Part shown: positions 15,477-20,006 of the stretch, piece after piece
How positions within the stretch are numbered: the stretch's first letter is position 1
How the letters are laid out: each line of letters opens with the position of its first letter
Source of the DNA: CALBMX01 sp047629095
GTDB lineage: Bacteria > Planctomycetota > UBA1135 > GCA-002686595
Length of the DNA: 20,006 bases
Assembly (NCBI GenBank): GCA_047629095.1
Contig: JBLHWM010000018.1
Span: 1-20,006, forward strand
Reading direction: 5' to 3'
Program-made: the position numbers and the translations under genes
The notes under the pieces: generated by a model
The model's database searches: none
What the model was told of the DNA's origin: nothing
What the model saw: the letters and a program-made list of their open reading frames with translations, nothing else

Positions 15477-15515
15477 GAAGCCCCTGACGCCCTAGGTGTC
15501 AGGGGCTTCATTTTT
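15477..15515 (+). terminator. Strong intrinsic terminator of the zinc-ribbon gene
   Basis: A perfect 12-bp stem, GAAGCCCCTGAC with GTCAGGGGCTTC, and a 9-base loop are followed at once by ATTTTTG. It lies 74 bases after the zinc-ribbon stop. The spacer before it (15403-15476) is purine-rich near its end and holds no other gene. Confidence 0.92.
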
Positions 15516-15564
15516 GCCCACCCGCGAGCAGCGACTCCCTGAGCCTGACTAAGAACTTGGAGCC

Positions 15565-15582
15565 GTAGGGAGAGCACCCTAC
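15565..15582 (-). terminator. Small hairpin after the exonuclease gene
   Basis: GTAGGG and CCCTAC form a 6-bp stem with a 6-base loop, 33 bases beyond the exonuclease stop on the minus strand. No T-tract follows, so the call is weak. Confidence 0.25.
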
Positions 15583-15615
15583 TTGGTTAGCCGCCCAGGC
15601 CAGCAGGGCGACGAA

Positions 15616-16320
15616 CTACGTGCCGCCTTTGAACATCGGCAGCAGCGTCCCTTTCACTTTCAGGAACAGCTCCGCCGTAGCTCGCACATCCCTTAGGCAG
15701 TACTCCCCGATCTCATCGATCCGGCCCTCGCGGTAAACTCGCCCGACTTGACTCCCATCGATCGATCCCTTTGGACTCTCCACATCGAATCGCCGGCACC
15801 AGAAGTCCAGGGAGTAGTTCTTTCGCACCGTCCCGTGGAAGTTGAACACCTCCATCAAGTCGCAGTGGGTCGAGATGTCGTACCGGTAGGGCAGTAGGTT
15901 CACCGAGGGCACTACCCCGAGCTGAGCCGAGCGAATCATCAACATCGGACCGTCATAGCCGCGCCCGTTGTAGGAGACCAACCGAGGTCGCTTGCGCCCC
16001 ACGATCTCCCAGAACTTCTCGAGCACTGCCTTCTCGGAGCCTCGAAAAATGTCGGAGTCAGGAACGCGCTCCCACTCCTTAGGTCCCTCCGAAGCGCTTC
16101 CTTCACCAGATTCGAGCAGCATCAGCCCTCGGTCCGCCTCGACGTTCCAGAGGCCGATTGCGATGATCTTGCCCAGGCCTGGGAAGAGCGCCATACGCTC
16201 GGGTAGGGCCTCGCGTTCTCGCTCGTCCCGGGCGCGCTCCATGAGGTAGCCACGGGTAATTTCGTCGACCTCCTCCCAGGGAGTGCCGGCGACTTCGATG
16301 TCAAAGGTGATGGTCTGCAT
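15616..16320 (-). CDS. Stand-alone PolB-type 3'-5' exonuclease (DEDDy)
   Basis: A 234-residue protein with the DEDDy exonuclease motifs of the family related to the proofreading domain of DNA polymerase B (DNA_pol_B_exo2 type). Exo I is FDIEV (D7, E9), Exo II is SYNGRGYDGPML (N118, D123), and Exo III is EYCLRD (Y207, D211). There is no polymerase domain. Such proteins hydrolyse 3' ends with two metal ions; the biological substrate, DNA or RNA, is not shown. Between Exo I and Exo II is a charged insert (about 20-45 and 70-95). The start at 16320 is well supported: AGGAG lies 7 bases before the ATG, and the sequence opens directly into the Exo I strand. An in-frame start at 16350 lacks this. 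It stands alone between the zinc-ribbon terminator and the phosphodiesterase gene. Confidence 0.88.
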   Translation of the reverse strand: MQTITFDIEVAGTPWEEVDEITRGYLMERARDEREREALPERMALFPGLGKIIAIGLWNVEADRGLMLLESGEGSASEGPKEWERVPDSDIFRGSEKAVLEKFWEIVGRKRPRLVSYNGRGYDGPMLMIRSAQLGVVPSVNLLPYRYDISTHCDLMEVFNFHGTVRKNYSLDFWCRRFDVESPKGSIDGSQVGRVYREGRIDEIGEYCLRDVRATAELFLKVKGTLLPMFKGGT

Positions 16321-16416
16321 TGTGTTTCTCCTAAGGGGGGATTCTGCCACGGGGCCGGCTGCCTTGCCCGTCGCGATACCGACCTTTCTAGGGTGGAGCC
16401 TGGAAGCCTCTAGGGA

Positions 16417-17769
16417 TCAGTCCTCGCCGCCTAGATAACCTAGGCCGCGGAAGCTCTCGAGGAAGGCATCGGACATGCCCTCCCCAGGTAGTTGCGGAGC
16501 AGTCGCCGCGCGAAAGTCGGGGTCCGGGTTGGGTCCCATGGTGACCGGATGCGCCAAGCGCCAGGACTCGTCGAGGATGCGCTCCAGGGGGATGCTGCCC
16601 CCCTTGGCTCCACGCCAGTGCTCGGGCACGGGCAGGTCGAGAAGGTGCATGAGCATTGGCGCGACGCCGAACACATCGCCCACCTCGCCGCGCTGCTTGT
16701 CCCCGAGTAGATTCCCCTGGCGCGCAGCCGGCGGTCCGAGCACCCCAATGATGCCCGGCGCGGCGTCCTCGTGGTGGCCAGAGGTCAAGGCGTCGGCGTC
16801 GTACTTGGTCTCCGGATCCACGTGCATGCCATGGTCGCTTAGCACAATCACAAGGGCGTCCTTGGGCGCCTTCTCTAGTAACTCCCCGAGCATGCGGTCG
16901 GCCTCAACGTAAGCGAGCGAGAGGTAGTCCCCGAAGGCGGCAAGATCCTCGCTTGGAACCTCGTAACCCACATCGCCGGGGTTGTGGTAGCGCCAAAAGC
17001 GGTGCCCCACCACGTCGGGTAGGGCCAGGTAGGACAGGGTTAGGTCCGCAGAACCCGTGTCCAACAAGTGGCCTGTCACGGCTGCGATCGAGAGATCTGC
17101 AGCGTGGGTCCAGGCCATGTCGTTGACGAGTCGACCCTGGAACGAGCCCAGCTCGTCGGGGATCGGGAATGCCCGGCGCAGCGCGGGGCGCAGCTGCTCG
17201 GCATCATCGGCCATGACTAGTAGGGGCTCGATCTTTGCAGCGAGCCCAGCGGGCCATGTCTGATGCTCCATCTCTTGCCAGAGGGTCGGCTTCCAGATGA
17301 TCTTGGCCTGGGCCTGGGCCGCATAAGAGGCGACTAGGCGGCCATTGACCGGCTCCGCGGGCCAGGTGATCCACCAGCCGGCACAGTCCACCGTGCGCCC
17401 CGCGTCCGAAGCGAGGTTCCAGATGGCTGGCACGCGCCGCGTGTTGCTCGTGAAGGGTAGCCCCGTCTCGGCCTCAAGGAAGTTGTCGATACCGTGGGCA
17501 GATGCGTCTTGGCCCGTGCCAATGGTCGTCCAGATCACCGGAGACCAGGTCGGCGACAGGGTGCCTAGGCGGGCTAGGGTGCCCTCGTCGACGAAGCGCT
17601 GGAACGTCGGCAGGCGCCCCTCGCTCAGCAGGCTGTTCAGCACGATGGGGTCCAAACCGTCGATCCCGACCACGACAACGGGGGCCACAGGTGCGAGGCT
17701 AGGCTCTTCCTGGGAGCACGCCCCTATCCCGAACAGTCCAAAACAAGTCACCAGCGCAGTCAGCTTCAT
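16417..17769 (-). CDS. Lipoprotein of the alkaline phosphatase / type I phosphodiesterase superfamily
   Basis: A 450-residue protein with a lipoprotein signal (hydrophobic core, lipobox GIGAC with Cys18 as the acylation site). Family metal-site motifs follow: VVGIDGLD (34-40), a Ser/Thr-rich nucleophile region SPTWSPVIWTTIGTG (72-86) followed by AHGIDNF, a mid-protein LPDVVGHRFW, LSDHGMH, and SGHHEDAAPG. This order matches two-metal phosphodiesterases and phosphatases related to the NPP/COG3379 group. The enzyme probably cleaves a phosphoester or phosphate donor outside the cytoplasm. Which Thr or Ser is the nucleophile is not clear. The C-terminus ends in LGYLGGED, common for secreted members of this superfamily. 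The ATG at 17769 has AGGA 7 bases before it. Its substrate is unknown. Confidence 0.87.
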   Translation of the reverse strand: MKLTALVTCFGLFGIGACSQEEPSLAPVAPVVVVGIDGLDPIVLNSLLSEGRLPTFQRFVDEGTLARLGTLSPTWSPVIWTTIGTGQDASAHGIDNFLEAETGLPFTSNTRRVPAIWNLASDAGRTVDCAGWWITWPAEPVNGRLVASYAAQAQAKIIWKPTLWQEMEHQTWPAGLAAKIEPLLVMADDAEQLRPALRRAFPIPDELGSFQGRLVNDMAWTHAADLSIAAVTGHLLDTGSADLTLSYLALPDVVGHRFWRYHNPGDVGYEVPSEDLAAFGDYLSLAYVEADRMLGELLEKAPKDALVIVLSDHGMHVDPETKYDADALTSGHHEDAAPGIIGVLGPPAARQGNLLGDKQRGEVGDVFGVAPMLMHLLDLPVPEHWRGAKGGSIPLERILDESWRLAHPVTMGPNPDPDFRAATAPQLPGEGMSDAFLESFRGLGYLGGED

Positions 17770-17859
17770 AGGTCCATCCTACAAGAGACAATCCTCTGTA
17801 TGTTGTATGGGCAAGCAGAGAGTACCCCTTGCGCTGTCCTCAAATATCCCCCATGATCG

Positions 17860-17975
17860 TCTCACGTCCCGCGTGGGACCCTAGGACCCAAACGGGTCCC
17901 CGGGAAACAGGCGGGCTAATACCATCGCTCGGCGCCGAGCCGCTCTTACTCGGTTGTGTCGGGATCCATAACTTT
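17860..17975 (+). promoter_or_regulatory. Densely structured leader-like segment (possible ncRNA)
   Basis: Strong intramolecular pairing is visible. CCCGC (17868-17872) pairs with GCGGG (17911-17915), enclosing a perfect GGACCC-AAAC-GGGTCC hairpin (17884-17899). Next is a perfect 14-base palindrome GCTCGGCGCCGAGC (17927-17940), whose right half could instead pair as CCGAG...CTCGG with downstream bases (about 17935-17953). I match it to no known riboswitch. It leads into a Shine-Dalgarno and short ORF on the plus strand. Confidence 0.4.
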
Positions 17976-17990
17976 AGAGGAGGTGTTTAA

Positions 17991-18029
17991 ATGATGTTGA
18001 GCGAATGTAGAAGGGGTCAGGAGATCTGA
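17991..18029 (+). CDS. Putative 12-residue leader peptide
   Basis: ATG at 17991 opens a 12-codon frame (MMLSECRRGQEI) ending in TGA at 18027-18029. It is preceded by AGGAGG at 17978-17983 with 7 bases of spacing, as good a ribosome binding site as any in the window. The stop is followed directly by a hairpin that masks a second Shine-Dalgarno. This resembles a translated leader, but no codon run points to a specific amino acid, and nothing proves that it is expressed. Confidence 0.4.
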   Translation: MMLSECRRGQEI

Positions 18030-18051
18030 ACCCCCGCTGAAAGGCGGAGGT
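18030..18051 (+). promoter_or_regulatory. Hairpin masking a second Shine-Dalgarno
   Basis: ACCCCCGC (18030-18037) pairs with GCGGAGGT (18044-18051), one mismatch, around a TGAAAG loop. The right arm contains GGAGG, the core of GGAGGTGATC (18046-18055), a near-perfect complement of the 16S rRNA 3' end. A ribosome stopping at the leader TGA (18027-18029) would cover the left arm and free this site. Downstream, only a weak TTG-started 21-codon frame (18057-18122) fits it. Confidence 0.4.
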
Positions 18052-18078
18052 GATCTTTGAGAACCCCGTTCAAGCAAT

Positions 18079-18120
18079 CGAGCCCGTCCCCGCATTACGC
18101 CTGGACGGGCTCGACCTTTT
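18079..18120 (+). terminator. Intrinsic terminator on the plus strand
   Basis: A perfect 11-bp stem, CGAGCCCGTCC with GGACGGGCTCG, and a 13-base loop are followed by ACCTTTTAA. The T-tract is on the plus strand, which implies a plus-strand transcript ending here, although both flanking protein genes are on the minus strand. Read on the minus strand, the tail is ATTGCTTG, a poorer terminator for the metalloprotease gene ending at 18141. Confidence 0.75.
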
Positions 18121-18140
18121 AACCGCGAGCCCGCGAGCTG

Positions 18141-20006
18141 CTAGGCACGCGCGATTACGCGTGTTCGGCTCCATAGGATTCCGGCGAGTGCCAGTAGCCA
18201 GAGTCCGTTGCCCAGAGCGTCCATGGGGCCCATGGGCACGCTGCCCGTGGCGGCTGTGCAGCCGCCGCTGCTGGAACCACCGCCGCCCTCGTAGGTGAAG
18301 GCGGATGTAATCACGTCCGCTTGGCCCGTGTCTGCGCGGCGGATCAACACGGTCGTCGAGCCACTTCCCCCGGGCACCGTCACCTCGAGCGTGGAGCCGT
18401 CAATCAAAGTCACGTTGTCCGCCATCACTCCACCCAGCCCGGTGTCGGGGTCAGCGCCAAAGATGACTTGGGTACCCGCGGTCAGATTTGAGCCCGTCAG
18501 AGTGACCACATCACCACCGGAAGCCGTGCCTGTGTCCGGTGTAACCAGCGCCACGATGGGATCGTTGGGGCGCACATAGGCGAAGGCACTCTGCGCCGAT
18601 GCCCCGCCCGGGTTTTGGATATCCACGACATACGGGCCACCCTCGACGCCGGACTCCGCTTGAATGATGACCCTCTGGACGGAGTCCACGACGACGTTGC
18701 TCTGGAGCACTCCGTCGATCCGGACCTCAAGCCCCTGGGCAAAGTTGTTGCCCCGCAGGATGATGTCGGTCCCGCCATCTCGGCTGCCCGAGGGAGGGAA
18801 GATCGAGTCCACGACGGGCACTGCGGCTGAGGTGAAGGCGTCCACCTTGCGTCCCTCCAGCCCGCTAGCGTCAATCACGACGACATCGTGTAAGCCGGGC
18901 AGGGTCACTTTAGTTGTGAGTAGGATCGTCGTACTGTCGGCAACGATGCAGCCGCCCACGGCGCCGTCTTCGTAGATGCGATCACCCAGTACCACCCGCG
19001 CGCCCGGCTCGAAGCTCGTGCCCTTGATCACCATGGAGGTGCCGCCGGAGTCACTTCCAGAAGAGGGACTCACCGTAGCGATGGTCGGCGTAGGCGGGGT
19101 GATTTGAATTGCGGCGGGAAGCACCGAAAGATCTCCCGTGGGTCCCACGACTTGGAGGTCGACATGCCCAAGGGTTGCGCCGGCGGGCACGGTCACGCTG
19201 AACTGAACCAAGGAGTTGCTCCAAGCCAGGGGCGTCACGAAAACGCCCGAGCCCGGTGAGGAGATCGTCGAACCGTTGACAAGGGAAGTGCCTCGCAAGG
19301 TGTGGGTCGTGGTCGCGCCCCGGATGGCGCGCAGGGGGAAGTTGTCCGAGTTCTGCCCCAGGTTGATGGACACATCCGCATCGACGCTGATAATCCCGAT
19401 CGTCTTGTTCTCACCACTGCCGAGCACCACCGGTGAAGAGAAGTAGGCGGGCTCGAAATTCGTCACAACCGTGTGCCCGGTGGTTAGATTTCCTGACGCG
19501 ACTGGCTCATCGAGAGGGCGTGCATAGAGGGTATAAGTACCAGCGTCCAAGCCCTTGACCTCGAAGGCTCCGTTGCTATCCGCAAGTGCACCTCCAGCCA
19601 GGCGGCCACCAGAATCCCGCGCCGTAACCCAAGCGCCGGCGACTCCAGCGCCACCGGCAAGTCTGCGCACATGCCCCGACAAGCGGCTCTGGGGCCCCGA
19701 CGGATAGGCGTCACGCATTCCCTGGGCATCATCCTGGGAGAGGCTCCGATGTAGAATCACCGTGGTGTCCACGTAGGGGAACATGGTGGCTCCCGCTGCG
19801 CCCGAGTGGTCGAGTCCGAGCAGGTGCCCAAGCTCGTGGGTTGCCACATCTTGTACGTCAAACTGGCCGGGTACGCCAGCCGTGGTGAACTGAAAGCTGC
19901 TTCCGTTGAAGAGCACATCCGCGTCCGAGATCGCTCCACTTCCAAAGAACCAGAGCGGGGTAATCGCTACGGTGCCCGAACCGAATGGGAAGTAACCCGA
20001 TGAGTT
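18141..20006 (-). CDS. Matrixin-like metalloprotease with IPT/TIG repeats and C-terminal anchor (5' end outside window)
   Basis: The frame is open to the window edge, giving 621 residues of a longer protein; the first part, with any signal peptide, is missing. Near its start is the metzincin zinc site HELGHLLGLDH (H57, E58, H61, H67), followed by TMFPYV as a likely Met-turn, as in matrixin-type extracellular proteases. Next comes a beta-sandwich of the carboxypeptidase-regulatory type (about 107-170), then at least three IPT/TIG domains, each opening with a V-x-P-x-x-G-x-x-x-GG pattern (SPSSGSDSGG, PPSGSRDGG, TPDTGTASGG). The end is GGGGSSSGGC, a hydrophobic helix (ALGNGLWLLALAGILW) and a basic tail (SRTRVIARA), a three-part sorting or anchoring signal. 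A secreted or surface-anchored protease that binds or degrades polymers is likely; the substrate is unknown. Confidence 0.88.
   Translation of the reverse strand, partial: NSSGYFPFGSGTVAITPLWFFGSGAISDADVLFNGSSFQFTTAGVPGQFDVQDVATHELGHLLGLDHSGAAGATMFPYVDTTVILHRSLSQDDAQGMRDAYPSGPQSRLSGHVRRLAGGAGVAGAWVTARDSGGRLAGGALADSNGAFEVKGLDAGTYTLYARPLDEPVASGNLTTGHTVVTNFEPAYFSSPVVLGSGENKTIGIISVDADVSINLGQNSDNFPLRAIRGATTTHTLRGTSLVNGSTISSPGSGVFVTPLAWSNSLVQFSVTVPAGATLGHVDLQVVGPTGDLSVLPAAIQITPPTPTIATVSPSSGSDSGGTSMVIKGTSFEPGARVVLGDRIYEDGAVGGCIVADSTTILLTTKVTLPGLHDVVVIDASGLEGRKVDAFTSAAVPVVDSIFPPSGSRDGGTDIILRGNNFAQGLEVRIDGVLQSNVVVDSVQRVIIQAESGVEGGPYVVDIQNPGGASAQSAFAYVRPNDPIVALVTPDTGTASGGDVVTLTGSNLTAGTQVIFGADPDTGLGGVMADNVTLIDGSTLEVTVPGGSGSTTVLIRRADTGQADVITSAFTYEGGGGSSSGGCTAATGSVPMGPMDALGNGLWLLALAGILWSRTRVIARA

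Noticed and set aside
17899..17925. Segment around GGGAAACAGGCGGGCTAATACC recalls a 16S rRNA helix-8 region.
   Set aside because: The likeness spans about 20 bases only, and the flanks do not continue the rRNA sequence. Chance or structural coincidence is more likely than an rRNA fragment.
18050..18298. An 82-codon plus-strand frame starting GTG at 18050 after the structured leader.
   Set aside because: It runs through the intrinsic terminator and becomes antisense to the metalloprotease gene. The translation is Arg-rich without pattern.

Overview
The window looks like a chromosomal segment of a free-living, GC-rich, Gram-negative-type bacterium. A Planctomycetota-related lineage is my best guess. 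The reasons are several secreted proteins of unknown family, an ECF sigma factor paired with a TPR-bearing zinc anti-sigma protein, a matrixin/TIG protein with a C-terminal membrane anchor, and a short zinc-ribbon protein of a kind I associate with that phylum. This is inference from style and family memory, not a search. I saw no rRNA, tRNA, CRISPR array, insertion sequence or phage gene.

Region 1 (1-4192): a gene tail on the plus strand; a minus-strand pair in which a cupin/JmjC-like oxygenase is joined by an ATGA overlap to a TPMT-like methyltransferase; a divergent PAP2/Aur1-like membrane phosphatase; and a convergent PdxA homologue whose stop codon overlaps that of PAP2. Region 2 (4463-5921): a minus-strand pair with a FliK C-terminal-like domain and a free-standing FlhB C-terminal-like domain, and no other flagellar or type III secretion gene nearby. 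Region 3 (6145-8087): two plus-strand exported proteins of unknown function, one of them a lipoprotein. Region 4 (8148-9626): glycerol kinase, without glpF or glpD beside it.

Region 5 (9718-12445): a compact minus-strand operon of ECF sigma factor, soluble zinc-binding anti-sigma/TPR protein and secreted protein. Each junction is a 4-bp ATGA overlap, and the operon ends at a strong intrinsic terminator. It reads as a self-contained regulatory unit with a dedicated exported product. Region 6 (12676-14858): a secreted LolA-like-fold protein, divergent from epoxyqueuosine reductase (queG) with a HEAT-like tail. Region 7 (15190-17769): a zinc-ribbon miniprotein with a strong terminator, a stand-alone PolB-type 3'-5' exonuclease, and a lipoprotein of the alkaline phosphatase superfamily.

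Region 8 (17770-20006): a gene-poor stretch with dense secondary structure. On the plus strand it has a perfect Shine-Dalgarno followed by a 12-codon ORF, a hairpin that hides a second strong Shine-Dalgarno, and an intrinsic terminator. After it comes the 3' part of a minus-strand matrixin-like metalloprotease gene that runs off the window. The most unusual items are the structured plus-strand leader-like element, the FliK-C/FlhB-C pair and the sigma/anti-sigma/secreted-protein operon.
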